Below are positions 54,361 to 63,612 of a stretch of 64,000 nucleotides of DNA, in pieces. The notes beneath the pieces were generated by a model, which was given only the letters and a program-made list of their open reading frames with translations, did not search any database and was not told the DNA's origin. The position numbers and the translations under genes were made by a program. Numbering within the stretch: the first letter of the stretch is position 1; every line of letters begins with the position of its first letter. This DNA comes from an uncultured Pseudomonadales bacterium (GTDB lineage: Bacteria; Pseudomonadota; Gammaproteobacteria; Pseudomonadales; UBA7434): assembly GCA_943788835.1 (NCBI GenBank), contig CALSRU010000004.1, positions 176,300-240,299 on the forward strand, written 5' to 3'.

Positions 54361-55104
54361 ATGCCTGAGCTTCTTCGCCCTTCAACTATTTTTTTTGATT
54401 TAGACGAAACACTGATCGACAACACCAGTGATTTTAGTTTTCTGATAGCTGACGTTTTTAAAACTTTTTTTCCTCAAACTGTGGTCGACGGCAGCATGCA
54501 GCCAGCAGTCGCTAGTGCTATGAGGGGCAGCGCAGGATATTTGTGGAAAAACATGTTTGCTTGCCGAGAAGAAGGTAAGGATGCATTGACGGAAATTTTC
54601 CGGCATGCGCTGGTCAAAAGTGAGTTGGATGAGTCGCAAGCGGTAGCTATGGGTCGTCGTTTTTCTTATCAAGCCAGTCAGGGCACTCAGCTGAAGCCGG
54701 GTGCAGTGCAATTGTTGACGAATTTGCGCTCATCTGGCATGACTATTGGCATCATTACTAACGGCATAGAAGCCATGCAGCATGAAAAGATTGGGCTGCA
54801 TGGGCTGGGTGAGTTGGTTGATAAAGTTATAGTCAGTGAGGAGACTGGCGCGCACAAGCCTCATATGCGTGTCTTTGAGTATGCTCTTCGTCAGCTCAAC
54901 GCTTCAGCTGCTGAAGCTTGGCACGTGGGCGATCATCCGTTGAATGACGTTACCGGCGCCATTAACTGTGGTTTAACAGGAGTTTTATTTGCACCAACTG
55001 ATGATCACCTAGACAACTACAGCATTGAAGACGCCGAAATTCGCGCACCTGACTACACCGTGAGAAATTTGCATGAGCTCAACCAGCTGCTTTGCTCTGG
55101 CTGA
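54361..55104 (+). CDS. HAD-superfamily phosphatase
   Basis: 247 residues. All four HAD motifs are seen: motif I FFDLDETLIDNT (D18 and D20 type), motif II GIITNG, motif III Lys in KPHMRVFEYALRQL, and motif IV HVGDHPLNDVTGAINCG. The cap is a helical C1 insertion. The best family match is the YjjG/phosphoglycolate-phosphatase-like group, which removes phosphate from nucleotides or sugars. Substrate cannot be told. It is separate from the operon on the other strand. Confidence 0.88.
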   Translation: MPELLRPSTIFFDLDETLIDNTSDFSFLIADVFKTFFPQTVVDGSMQPAVASAMRGSAGYLWKNMFACREEGKDALTEIFRHALVKSELDESQAVAMGRRFSYQASQGTQLKPGAVQLLTNLRSSGMTIGIITNGIEAMQHEKIGLHGLGELVDKVIVSEETGAHKPHMRVFEYALRQLNASAAEAWHVGDHPLNDVTGAINCGLTGVLFAPTDDHLDNYSIEDAEIRAPDYTVRNLHELNQLLCSG

Positions 55105-55186
55105 CTGATTAATGGTGCTTGTACGATTACAAAAAAATAGTATTGATGGTTTTAAACTTGATTTGTGTAGGAGTAATGTTGTTTAA

Positions 55187-55966
55187 ATGGCTGGATTCGT
55201 TGGCGCACTAGTAGGGTATTTGGTTGGAGGTTTTTGGTGGGGTGTTGCTGGGTTTTTTATTGCCCGATTGTTCTCCCAAGGACTCACTAAAAATTTGTCG
55301 GGAGGGTTCTCTTCCCAAGCGGAAAATGCGACTCGATTTTTTGATACGGTGTTTGCATTACTCGGCGTATTGGCCAAAGCCGACGGCCGTGTAAGCGAAG
55401 ATGAAATTGCGCATGCCGAGACATTAATGGTAAGGCTTGGTCTTAGTGGTGATCGACGTGATCAGGCGATTGCCAGTTTTAAGCGAGGTACGCAAGCTAA
55501 CTTTCCACTTCAAGAAACCTTACAAGAATTTGCGGTAGCTAGCCGCTTCAGGCCCGATTTAAAACGAAATCTTGTGGTTTTTTTGGTCGAAATGGCCATG
55601 GCCGATGACGAGTTGCACGCCGATGAAGAGCAATTTTTACGTCAGGTTGCCAATGGTTTGCGTATTGATGCGCGTCACTTTGAGCAGTTGCTGGCTATGC
55701 TTAAAGCGCAGCATAGTTTTTCGGGTGCGCAGCAAGGTGCGTCCTCGGCGGCAGTGTTGTCCGAGGCTTACCGTGCATTAGGCGTCACCGAACAAGTGGG
55801 AGACAAAGAACTTAAGCGTGCCTATCGTAAGCTCATGAGTCAATATCATCCCGATAAGATGATTGCCAAAGGCGTGCCTGAGGATATGTTAGAGATGGCC
55901 ACCGAAAAGACGCAAGAAATTCAAGCAGCCTACGAGGTTATTGCCAAATCGCGCAAGGCTCAGTAG
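55187..55966 (+). CDS. djlA: Co-chaperone DjlA
   Basis: 259 residues. The N-terminal glycine-rich membrane helix (AGFVGALVGYLVGGFWWGVA) dimerises the protein in the inner membrane. A TerB-like helical domain (about 55-165; FALLGVLAKADGRVSEDEIA, MAMADDELHADEEQFLRQVA) is followed by a C-terminal J domain with the HPD triad in MSQYHPDKMIAKG. DjlA activates DnaK and is linked to capsule and stress signalling in E. coli. It stands alone. Confidence 0.93.
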   Translation: MAGFVGALVGYLVGGFWWGVAGFFIARLFSQGLTKNLSGGFSSQAENATRFFDTVFALLGVLAKADGRVSEDEIAHAETLMVRLGLSGDRRDQAIASFKRGTQANFPLQETLQEFAVASRFRPDLKRNLVVFLVEMAMADDELHADEEQFLRQVANGLRIDARHFEQLLAMLKAQHSFSGAQQGASSAAVLSEAYRALGVTEQVGDKELKRAYRKLMSQYHPDKMIAKGVPEDMLEMATEKTQEIQAAYEVIAKSRKAQ

Positions 55967-56077
55967 CAGCTACCGTGTTTAGTTTATTTTGTTGACGGTT
56001 CGCGGTTGATATTGGGCGGTTCATTTGGCTAGTGTGTGCTCAACCGATGACTAACGTGGTAGCTATCTTACCCGTCA

Positions 56078-56980
56078 CTAAATAAGTCCCATGTACCGAA
56101 AATACGCCTGATTGATCTGCTCGCCCCACACCAATGCGATCCAGCCTGCAATAGCTAGGTAGGGTCCGAATGGAATAGGTTTGCTCTTTTCATGGTTGGC
56201 AAATACGATCATCGCAATACCAATGGTTGCGCCCACTAACGAAGAGAGAAGTACAACAATGGGCAGCAGTTCCCAGCCTAGCCATGCGCCTAGGGCGGCC
56301 AACAGTTTAAAGTCGCCATAACCCATACCTTCTTTACCGGTGATGATTTTAAATAACCAAAACACCGACCATAAAACAAGATAGCCGAAAATAGCTCCCC
56401 AAACGGCGCTTTGCAGAGTGGTAAACAGGCCATAATAATTGGCGATAAGTCCTGACCAAATGAGCGGCAGGGTGATGTTGTCGGGTAGCAAATACGTATC
56501 GTAATCTATCCATGTTAGAGCAATAAGAGCCCAAGTGAGGCCTATAGCTGCCATTGCCGCAGCGGGTGTTGCGAACATCTGCCACGCAATGAATCCACAC
56601 AGCACCGCAGTCAGTGCTTCAATAGCTGGGTAGCGCCAAGAAATCGGTGTTCGGCAAGAGCGGCACTTGCCGCGTAAAGCCAAATAAGAAAACACCGGAA
56701 TATTTTCTATTGCACTAATAGGGTGGGTACACGAGGGGCAGCGGGATCGTGGCGTAGACAGGTTGAATGGCTGCGACAAACCGTTGGCGTTAGCGTCGTG
56801 GGCTACATTGGCTTCTGCGGGCTTGTTGTACTCATCTAGCTCGGCGCGCCAAGCATTTTCTAACATAATGGGTAGCCGATAGATAACGACATTTAAAAAA
56901 CTACCAACCATTAGGCTGACAATGGCGGCAACGCTAACAAAGGCTACTGGGTATTCAAGAATTAACTGGATTGCTTGCAT
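56078..56980 (-). CDS. pilD: Prepilin peptidase/N-methyltransferase PilD
   Basis: 300 residues, polytopic. The zinc-binding cysteines C-x2-C pairs are in CPSCTHPISAIENIPVFSY and CRSCRTPISWRYP. The catalytic Asp residues are in LTWIDYDTYLLPDN and GYGDFKLLAALGAWLG. It cleaves the prepilin leader and methylates the new Phe1 in the inner membrane. An insert (about residues 45-70) between the first helix and the cysteine region is longer than usual. Upstream pilC is closed off by a terminator, so pilD probably has its own promoter. coaE, often next, is missing. Confidence 0.95.
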   Translation of the reverse strand: MQAIQLILEYPVAFVSVAAIVSLMVGSFLNVVIYRLPIMLENAWRAELDEYNKPAEANVAHDANANGLSQPFNLSTPRSRCPSCTHPISAIENIPVFSYLALRGKCRSCRTPISWRYPAIEALTAVLCGFIAWQMFATPAAAMAAIGLTWALIALTWIDYDTYLLPDNITLPLIWSGLIANYYGLFTTLQSAVWGAIFGYLVLWSVFWLFKIITGKEGMGYGDFKLLAALGAWLGWELLPIVVLLSSLVGATIGIAMIVFANHEKSKPIPFGPYLAIAGWIALVWGEQINQAYFRYMGLI

Positions 56981-57040
56981 AATATTTTTGAGTATTGAAT
57001 TGACGCCAAAAGGTTAGAGAGTAAAGTCAAACGCTGTGAT

Positions 57041-57065
57041 AAAAAAAGGGCGCCTGCAAGCGCCC
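57041..57065 (-). terminator. Terminator between pilC and pilD
   Basis: On the minus strand GGGCGC (57065-57060 side), a six-base loop, GCGCCC and seven T residues. It ends pilC transcription 22 bases after its stop codon. Confidence 0.88.
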
Positions 57066-57086
57066 GTACTGAGTTAGGTCGAGGGC

Positions 57087-58307
57087 TTAAACGACTGCAC
57101 CTAGTTGGAAAATAGGGAGGTACATTGCGATCATGAGTCCGCCAACCAGTACACCCAGCACCGACATGATTAATGGTTCGAGCAATGCGGTAAGGTTATC
57201 AATGGCATTATCAACTTCAGTTTCATAGTGTACGGCAACCTTTTCTAGCATTTCATCTAGGGCGCCGGACTCTTCACCAATGGCAATCATTTGCACCAGC
57301 ATCGTGGGGAAGACCTTGGCATTTTTTACCGCTTGGTTTAGCTGCGTGCCCGAGGTCACTTCATCGCGCACCTTAAATATGGCTCGGTAGTAAACAGCGT
57401 TGCCAGCAGCGCCCGCAACCGATTCAAGCGAATCGACCAGTGGCACGCCGGCTGAAAACGTTGTTGAAAGCGTACGGCCAAAACGTGCGACGACCGATTT
57501 ATCGATAATCTCGCCAATCACAGGTACCTTTAACAAAGAGGCATCAACCCAGTCGGCAAATTTTTTGGAACGGAATTTAGCTTCACGAAAGCCTAACACG
57601 CCGACAATAATAATAATTAAACCCAGCAGCCAGTTGGCCTGCGCCCACTCAGATAAGCCAACAACTAACTGCGTAAATGCCGGTAGATCGGCGCCAAAGC
57701 TACTAAACGTTTCGGCAAATGTGGGCACTACTTTTATCAATAGCAAAGCTGTCACCACCAGGGCAACTACGATTACGGCAACAGGATAGGTTAGTGCTTT
57801 TTTAATTTTTCCTTTAAGTATTTCAGTTTTTTCTTTATAGGTTGCTACGCGGTCAAGCATGGTTTCAAGTGAGCCTGATTGTTCACCAGCATTCACAAGA
57901 TTGCAAAAAAGGTCGTCAAAGTAGCGCGGATATTTGTGTAAAGAATTGGCCAGTCCTGTGCCTGAGGCAACGTCGACTTTGAGCTCTGCCACGAGTTTTT
58001 TCATACTGGCATTTTCAAGACCTTCGGCAACAATGTCGAAAGCTTGCACAAGCGGCACGCCGGCTTTCATCATGGTGGCCAGCTGCCTTGTAAACATGGC
58101 AATGTCCATGGGCTTGATGGCTTTGGATCGCTCGCCAAAAAGCGGTTTGGGTTTTCGTTTGACCGTTTTTACTACAATACCTTGTTTGCGTAACTGCGCT
58201 TTGGCTGTTAACTGGTTGGCTACCATCAGCTCGCCTCGGGCCGTCTTGCCAGTGCGATCTTTGCCTTCCCAGACGTAGGTTTGCAATTTTGCTGTTTGCG
58301 TTGCCAT
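57087..58307 (-). CDS. pilC: Type IV pilus inner-membrane platform protein PilC
   Basis: 406 residues with two GspF/PilC repeats (AMFTRQLATMMKAGVPLVQA; RFGRTLSTTFSAGVPLVDSL) each followed by membrane helices (YPVAVIVVALVVTALLLIK; PLIMSVLGVLVGGLMIAMYL). It is the platform through which PilB drives pilin assembly. It starts 122 bases after pilB, and is followed by a terminator. Confidence 0.96.
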   Translation of the reverse strand: MATQTAKLQTYVWEGKDRTGKTARGELMVANQLTAKAQLRKQGIVVKTVKRKPKPLFGERSKAIKPMDIAMFTRQLATMMKAGVPLVQAFDIVAEGLENASMKKLVAELKVDVASGTGLANSLHKYPRYFDDLFCNLVNAGEQSGSLETMLDRVATYKEKTEILKGKIKKALTYPVAVIVVALVVTALLLIKVVPTFAETFSSFGADLPAFTQLVVGLSEWAQANWLLGLIIIIVGVLGFREAKFRSKKFADWVDASLLKVPVIGEIIDKSVVARFGRTLSTTFSAGVPLVDSLESVAGAAGNAVYYRAIFKVRDEVTSGTQLNQAVKNAKVFPTMLVQMIAIGEESGALDEMLEKVAVHYETEVDNAIDNLTALLEPLIMSVLGVLVGGLMIAMYLPIFQLGAVV

Positions 58308-58429
58308 GCTGTTCTCTCAATTTTCAGCGCATCAAAAGGCTGGCTGGTGTATGGCTAAATATTTTTTCAAATCTAACTAAGCTAGTTTTTTAAAGCCGCT
58401 GTAGATTTCCTGTTGCTATTAATTCAGGC

Positions 58430-60154
58430 TTAATCTTTAGTGACGCGGTTTACTTCTTCTAGGCTCGTTAACCCTTTGGCGGCCTTAATGAGTCCAGAAT
58501 CTCTGAGGGTATTGAAGCCAGCCTCTTTGGCCGCCTTGGCTAATATCAATGAGTTGCTCCCTTCCATGATAATACGTTGTAGGTCTGGGGTTATGCGAAC
58601 AACTTCATAAATTCCGATACGCCCTTTGTAACCGTTGTTGCACTTATCGCAACCCACAGGGCGCATAATTTGTGCAATTTCTAGATCTTCTTCGCGAAAG
58701 CCTTCGGCTATTAATGTCTCAATCGGTAAATTTGCAGGCTCTGCACAGTTTTCGCACAAGCGTCGGGCCAGACGCTGGGCAATAACCAGCGATACCGATG
58801 TAGCAACATTAAATGCGGGCACGCCCATATTCAGCAGTCGATTAATAGTCTCGGGGGCACTGTTGGTGTGTAATGTAGACATGACCATGTGACCGGTTTG
58901 CGCAGCTTTAACGGAAATTTCTGCCGTTTCAAGGTCGCGTATTTCGCCAACCATAATAACGTCGGGATCTTGGCGCAAAAACGAACGCAGTGCCGTGGCA
59001 AACGTGAGGCCTACTCGAGGATTAACATGGACCTGATTGATGCCATCAACGTTAATTTCTACGGGGTCCTCTGCGCTAGAAATATTGCGCTCGGTGCTGT
59101 TGAGAATGTTAAGCCCGGTATAAAGAGAAACGGTTTTACCGCTGCCAGTGGGGCCAGTGACTAAAATCATTCCTTGGGGTTGGTGCAAAGCTTCAAGAAA
59201 TAGCTTCTTCTGATCTTCTTCATAGCCCAGCGCATCGATGCCCATTTGCGCACTAGACGGGTCGAGTATCCGCAAAACAATTTTTTCACCGTACAAAGTG
59301 GGCAGGGTATTGACCCTAAAATCGATAGAGCGAGTTTTAGACAGTTTCATTTTAATGCGGCCGTCTTGCGGCACACGACGTTCGGAAATATCCATCTTAG
59401 ACATAACCTTCAAACGCGCGGCTAGTCGAGGCGCAAGATTATTGGGCGGCTTAGTCACTTCCTTTAAAATGCCATCAGTACGAAACCGAACCCGATACGT
59501 TTTTTCGTAGGGCTCAAAGTGAATATCCGAAGCCCCACCTTGAATAGCATCAACCAATATTTTGTTAATAAAGCGCACGATGGGCGTTTCATCAATATCG
59601 GTTTCTGTGGCCTCGGGCGTTTCACCATCTTCATCGACGGCCTGTATGTCAAGATCTTCAAGTCCAGCGTCATCTAAACTTGCCAGTTTCTGCCCAAATG
59701 CTACTTCTTCATCATCGAGATATTTGGCAATCGCTTCGGCTAGGGCACCTTCTTCGATTAAGATTGTTTCGGTGCTGAGCCCTGTATGAAACTTAATTTC
59801 ATCCTGAGCGCGTAAGTTGGTGGGGTCAGAAACGCCTATAAACAACCGGTTGCCGCGTTTAAACAGCGGCAGCGTCCGATGGCGATGAATAAGTTTGGCG
59901 TCGATCAGTTCGCTGGGTATAGCTTCTTTACGCAGAGCCCGCACATCAAGCAGCGGTGTGCCAAACTCATCGGCAATGGCGTTGGCTATTTTGGTACCGT
60001 CAGCCACACCATTTTGCACAAGGTAAGAAACCAGCGTGAGATTTTGCTGCGAAGCGCCCTGCAAGGCTTCTTGCGCCTGGCCTTCGTCAATAATATGGTC
60101 AGCAATCAATCGCCTAGCTACGCCGGATAAGGGCATTACTACATTAGCATTCAT
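58430..60154 (-). CDS. pilB: Type IV pilus assembly ATPase PilB
   Basis: 574 residues. The N-terminal regulatory domain (about 1-160) precedes a GspE-type ATPase: Walker A GPTGSGKTVSLYTGL, Asp box RILDPSSAQM, Walker B region RQDPDVIMVGEIRDLETAEI and His box. A C-terminal tetracysteine is present (CENCAEP and CDKCNNGYKGRIGIYEV). It powers pilus extension. It heads the minus-strand pilBC cluster; pilA lies divergently upstream, the standard layout. Confidence 0.97.
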   Translation of the reverse strand: MNANVVMPLSGVARRLIADHIIDEGQAQEALQGASQQNLTLVSYLVQNGVADGTKIANAIADEFGTPLLDVRALRKEAIPSELIDAKLIHRHRTLPLFKRGNRLFIGVSDPTNLRAQDEIKFHTGLSTETILIEEGALAEAIAKYLDDEEVAFGQKLASLDDAGLEDLDIQAVDEDGETPEATETDIDETPIVRFINKILVDAIQGGASDIHFEPYEKTYRVRFRTDGILKEVTKPPNNLAPRLAARLKVMSKMDISERRVPQDGRIKMKLSKTRSIDFRVNTLPTLYGEKIVLRILDPSSAQMGIDALGYEEDQKKLFLEALHQPQGMILVTGPTGSGKTVSLYTGLNILNSTERNISSAEDPVEINVDGINQVHVNPRVGLTFATALRSFLRQDPDVIMVGEIRDLETAEISVKAAQTGHMVMSTLHTNSAPETINRLLNMGVPAFNVATSVSLVIAQRLARRLCENCAEPANLPIETLIAEGFREEDLEIAQIMRPVGCDKCNNGYKGRIGIYEVVRITPDLQRIIMEGSNSLILAKAAKEAGFNTLRDSGLIKAAKGLTSLEEVNRVTKD

Positions 60155-60582
60155 AACCGTTAACCTGTTCCCCTATGGATTTGGGCTGCATCCTCTACCG
60201 TGAGTTTACACCGTACTATTAACTCGGATCGAACGATAAGCTTGAACCGACTATCGGTTACACACGCACTGGTTTATTTATCTTACCTAATGGCTATCTC
60301 TAATCGCTGGCGGATAACTGACTAAGTCATTCAATAAACGAGCCCTTAATAATATTATTGCAGCTTTGAGCTTTTGAAGGCTCTATGTTCTGCAAATCAC
60401 TTGGGGTAGATCACCCCACAAGCAACCTAGAAAAGTATAGCAATCAATAGGTGTAACACACTGATTATTTGATGGTTTGTAGGCTGTTAAGCATGCATTA
60501 ACCGTGATGATCTCAGCTTGCGGTTTTTGGAGGTTAATTGGTGGCAATTAATTGATCGCATTTAAGGCGATCGTTGACGGCA

Positions 60583-60594
60583 CTAAAATTTTAG
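60583..60594. repeat. 12-bp palindrome
   Basis: CTAAAATTTTAG, a perfect palindrome in the pilB/pilA intergenic region. Candidate regulator binding site or chance AT-rich palindrome. Confidence 0.35.
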
Positions 60595-60706
60595 CCGCTA
60601 AGTAGTTGGCCGGTGCTACTTAAAGTAGGGCGCCCCATGCGGTGCTCACCATAAAAGCGGCTGCTTGTGATCCTTAACTGATGATGATCGCGTCACATAC
60701 TGACAT

Positions 60707-60729
60707 TATTTGTCAGCTGCTGACAAATA
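60707..60729. promoter_or_regulatory. Perfect 10-bp inverted repeat upstream of the pilins
   Basis: TATTTGTCAG, CTG, CTGACAAATA. Perfect dyad symmetry except for the three-base centre, with another TGACA 12 bases before. It lies 103 bases upstream of the sigma-54-type promoter, a normal distance for an enhancer-binding activator, such as PilR in pseudomonads. Confidence 0.55.
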
Positions 60730-60831
60730 GGCGCACTTTAGTCAGTTGTAAAGAGGCTTTAACGCGAAGTTAAATAGGAGTATTAACTGCTAACCTATTG
60801 ATAGTTTTGCCTTTGACTAAATAAATATGAA

Positions 60832-60848
60832 TTGGCACGCTAATTGAT
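60832..60848 (+). promoter_or_regulatory. Sigma-54-type promoter for the first pilin gene
   Basis: TTGGCACGCTAATTGAT has TGGCACG at the -24 box and TTG at the -12 box with GG and G exactly 12 bases apart; the final C of the -12 GC is A. Pseudomonas pilA is RpoN-dependent, so this is a natural place. Transcription should start near 60859. Confidence 0.6.
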
Positions 60849-60977
60849 AATAAGATTGTGCAAAGGCGCATATTCGTGTCTATGGTTAGATCGTGGGTTG
60901 TTTGAGATTGTGGTTCGCGTTGAGCTGCCGTTTAAAAGAACCGCTACTAAATTATTTATTTACCCGGAGATTGACCA

Positions 60978-61385
60978 ATGAAAAAACAAACACAAGCAGG
61001 TTTTACCCTTATTGAATTGATGATCGTGGTTGCGATTATCGGAATTTTGGCCGCAGTTGCATTGCCGGCGTATCAAAATTACACGAAAAAAGCGGCGTTT
61101 TCTGAAGTGATTTTGGCTACTGGCCCTTATAAAGCGGGCGTTGAAGTATGTTCGTTAACCAACGCGCTTGCTGATTGTGATACTGGCACTAATGGTGTTC
61201 CATCTACGGCGGATTCTGCTGTTGTTGCATCGGTTGCTGTGACTGACGGGACCATTTTAGTGACTCCAAATGCGGTTAAAGGCATTCTCGCGACTGACAC
61301 TTACCAATTAGCGCCTTCAGGCGGCGGTAACGGCGTTCAAATTACGGAGTGGACCGAAACATGCGCTAATGGCATTTACTGTTAA
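60978..61385 (+). CDS. pilA: Type IV pilin (major pilin candidate 1)
   Basis: 135 residues. Prepilin leader MKKQTQAG then [19 protein letters not shown], with Gly-1, Phe1 and Glu5 all present for PilD processing. Mature protein is 127 residues. Four cysteines: VCSL, DCD, TC and the C-terminal YC, so probably two disulfides. ATG has GGAGA nine bases upstream. It is the first of three tandem pilins and has its own terminator. Confidence 0.94.
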   Translation: MKKQTQAGFTLIELMIVVAIIGILAAVALPAYQNYTKKAAFSEVILATGPYKAGVEVCSLTNALADCDTGTNGVPSTADSAVVASVAVTDGTILVTPNAVKGILATDTYQLAPSGGGNGVQITEWTETCANGIYC

Positions 61386-61404
61386 GAATTAGGCTCCAAA
61401 GAAG

Positions 61405-61436
61405 AAAGGAGGGATTTATTCCTCCTTTTTTTTATT
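61405..61436 (+). terminator. Terminator after the first pilin
   Basis: AAAGGAGG (61405-61412), eight-base loop, CCTCCTTT (61421-61428), then a T-rich run. It separates the first pilin from the second, so pilins can be transcribed at different levels. Confidence 0.85.
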
Positions 61437-61519
61437 TTTTAAATGGCTTAACTTGTACTGTGCCCCCTCTCTATATTTATGGGGTTGGTTAATTCAAGAG
61501 GTAATAAAGGATTTATAGG

Positions 61520-61921
61520 ATGCCTATGCAGCGCGGATTTACGTTAATAGAGTTGATGATTGTGGTGGCCATTATTGGCGTTTTGGCGGCAGTTGCTTTG
61601 CCCGCTTATAACACCTATACCAAAAAAGCAGCCTATGCCGAAATTGTACTGGCCGGGGGCGGTTTTAAGGCAGCGGTAGAAGTTTGCTCGTTGACGCATG
61701 CAATGACCGACTGTGACATTGGTGTGAATGGTATTCCTCCTTCGTCGGCGTCCTCGGCTGTTGCCTCGGTAGCGGTAACCGACGGGACCATCGTGATTAC
61801 GCCTAACGCCTACAAGGGCCTCACCAGTGATGATCTTTATACACTCGTTCCAACCGGTGGCGGTTTAGGTGCGCCAATTACATTATGGGTTGCAACCTGT
61901 AGCAATGTGGCCTTTTGTTAA
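61520..61921 (+). CDS. Type IV pilin (paralogue 2)
   Basis: 133 residues. Leader MPMQRG then [19 protein letters not shown]. The same four-cysteine plan (VCSL, DCD, TC, FC) and about the same size as the first pilin, so it is a recent duplicate with changed surface loops ([29 protein letters not shown]). It may be an alternative major pilin or a minor subunit. No sigma-54 promoter of correct spacing is seen just upstream. Confidence 0.92.
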   Translation: MPMQRGFTLIELMIVVAIIGVLAAVALPAYNTYTKKAAYAEIVLAGGGFKAAVEVCSLTHAMTDCDIGVNGIPPSSASSAVASVAVTDGTIVITPNAYKGLTSDDLYTLVPTGGGLGAPITLWVATCSNVAFC

Positions 61922-62420
61922 AGTGAAAGCTTGTTTAGCTTGGCTCTGCACCCTTTCATTGCGGAGCCTCGCGGTTAAAAACCTGCCTTATTAGTTAGGC
62001 GGCTTCACCGGGCTACGGTATCCGCCCTATTATTGCGTGAGATGATTGCGTCAGACGATTCTGCCGATGCTATCTGTAATTGCTAAGGGTTTGGCTTGCA
62101 GTTCCTTTTTTTCTTCGATTTCATTTCTACTGTATCAGCAGATTCATCCTGCCGCACACTTAACCTATCTACAAAGGTGGGATGGCAACTGCCCAATAAT
62201 GCGGCGCTTGCGTAATTAATCGCAGTTTTTGAAGCACTTTTTCAAAAAAGTGCTCGGGCATGGTCTAGGCTTTTTATGGTCAGGTTTTGATACACAGTCG
62301 TGAGTTTATCTCGCGTTATTTCTAGTTGAGTCCTATCAGCAACTCCCCCAACTTTTGATACTTGGGCTTAACCGGAGTTGGCGAAATGCTCATTAGATAA
62401 GTTAAGACAGGAATTAGAAT
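61922..62420. other. 499-base gap between second and third pilin
   Basis: Unusually long for a tandem pilin array. It has a GGCTCTGC/GCGGAGCC stem (61942-61968) and a perfect hairpin AGCACTTTTT-CA-AAAAAGTGCT at 62233-62254. No open frame that looks coding. It probably holds the third pilin's promoter. Confidence 0.5.
62233..62254. repeat. Perfect 10-bp hairpin
   Basis: AGCACTTTTT, CA, AAAAAGTGCT. A 22-base near-palindrome in the pilin 2/pilin 3 gap. The stem ends in GCT on the right and is not followed by T residues, so it is not a classic terminator. Confidence 0.5.
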
Positions 62421-62828
62421 ATGGCGACGGCTCAACGTGGTTTTACTCTTATTGAATTAATGATTGTGGTCGCCATTATTGGGGTTGTGACGTCCGTGGC
62501 ACTTCCTTCGTACACGTCTTACACGAAAAAAGCGGCCTATACCGAGGTTGTTGTGGCTGCTACCGCTTTTAAGGCTGCAGTAGAGCTTTGCTCGTTTACT
62601 AATGACATCAACGATTGTGACCTCGGGCAAAATGGTATTCCGTCATCACCAGCACCGTCTGCAGTGGTGGCCTCGGTGTCAGTTATCGATGGTTGTATTA
62701 TTGTTACTCCCAATGAATACAAAGGTATTTCAAGTAACGACAAATATATCTTAGTGCCCTCTGGTGGTGGAAGCGGCACGCCGATCAGCTCTTGGGCTAA
62801 AACGTGCGCCAATGCAGAGCTTTGCTAA
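62421..62828 (+). CDS. Type IV pilin (paralogue 3)
   Basis: 135 residues. Leader MATAQRG then [19 protein letters not shown]. Same cysteine plan (LCSF, DCD, TC, LC), but the most divergent of the three, with a stretch PSSPAPSAVVASVSVIDGC that adds a fifth cysteine. Mature length about 128. Surface loops (GISSNDKYILVPSGGGSG) differ from the others. Likely minor or alternative pilin. Confidence 0.92.
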   Translation: MATAQRGFTLIELMIVVAIIGVVTSVALPSYTSYTKKAAYTEVVVAATAFKAAVELCSFTNDINDCDLGQNGIPSSPAPSAVVASVSVIDGCIIVTPNEYKGISSNDKYILVPSGGGSGTPISSWAKTCANAELC

Positions 62829-62883
62829 AGCGCTTAATTGGACATAACGTCTTCGCTGACATTAACGCCACAACATGGCTGTT

Positions 62884-63612
62884 TTAATTGCTGCGAACTC
62901 CGTAGACATCAGTGCTGTTGGTAATGATGGTGTGGATTACCTTTTCATTGGCAATATCAAACGCTAAGTAGCCTTCAAAGTAGCGTGAAATCATTTTTAA
63001 GTAACGGATTTCGCCAGTTGCTTCGTAGCTTTGCTGGTTTTCTAGCTGTAGCATCCCCTCGTTGTACAAATCATTTTTAAAGTCAGAAAACCGCCGGTAG
63101 TCGTCCACTCGCAAATGCTTGGGGCCTAGTCGAGCAAACGCCTGTGTGTCTGTTTCACCCGGCATATTTGGCTGGCTCTTCACATAGATCCAAGCTGGCT
63201 TTTTGTCTTGCTGCACTAACGGAATTTCTTTTGGGTTGAGGCCCGAAAAAGCAAAAGAGTTATGTGACATGGTGATGAATCTATTATCGGCAAATATAAT
63301 GGCCAGCGGGCGCTCCTGATAAACTAAATAGGTGCCCACGCACAGAGCTGAAACTTGTACCAAAGCAATAATAGATAAATCTATAGGCAGGCTTTTCTTG
63401 CCTTTGTTATAAACAATAAGCGTTAGCAGTGGACCTAAAATAAGGTCAATGCCGGCTATCAGTCGGATGCCTTGCCAGCCTCCATCGGTTTGAAATAAAA
63501 AACCCGGGTACCAAACAAAAATAATGACTGCGGCTAGTACAAGAAAAACCAAAGCACTGATGCCCAAATGAATAGCAAATGCAGTCCAGCGCGAGTGTGG
63601 GGTTGCCAGCAT
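62884..63612 (-). CDS. TfpX/TfpZ-family type IV pilin accessory protein
   Basis: 242 residues. Three membrane helices in the first 115 residues (LGISALVFLVLAAVIIFVWY; RLIAGIDLILGPLLTLIVYN; LSIIALVQVSALCVGTYLVY), then a soluble C-terminal part (AWIYVKSQPNMPGETDTQAF; AKLGPKHLRV-like). TfpX/TfpZ proteins are encoded next to particular pilins and aid their stability or assembly. Convergent with the third pilin gene, 55 bases away. Confidence 0.85.
   Translation of the reverse strand: MLATPHSRWTAFAIHLGISALVFLVLAAVIIFVWYPGFLFQTDGGWQGIRLIAGIDLILGPLLTLIVYNKGKKSLPIDLSIIALVQVSALCVGTYLVYQERPLAIIFADNRFITMSHNSFAFSGLNPKEIPLVQQDKKPAWIYVKSQPNMPGETDTQAFARLGPKHLRVDDYRRFSDFKNDLYNEGMLQLENQQSYEATGEIRYLKMISRYFEGYLAFDIANEKVIHTIITNSTDVYGVRSN

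Larger units (their letters stand above)
60155..60977. other. 823-base divergent pilB/pilA intergenic region
   Basis: No gene. It contains palindromes at 60554-60572 (gatcgc/gcgatc), 60583-60594 (CTAAAATTTTAG) and a perfect 10-bp inverted repeat at 60707-60729, plus a sigma-54-type promoter at 60832-60848. These mark it as a regulatory region for pilB and the pilins. The leader from the promoter to pilA is about 120 bases. Confidence 0.6.

Noticed and set aside
61440..61519. Sigma-54 promoter for the second pilin (tggcttaacttgta)
   Set aside because: The spacing between the -24 and -12 elements is two bases short.
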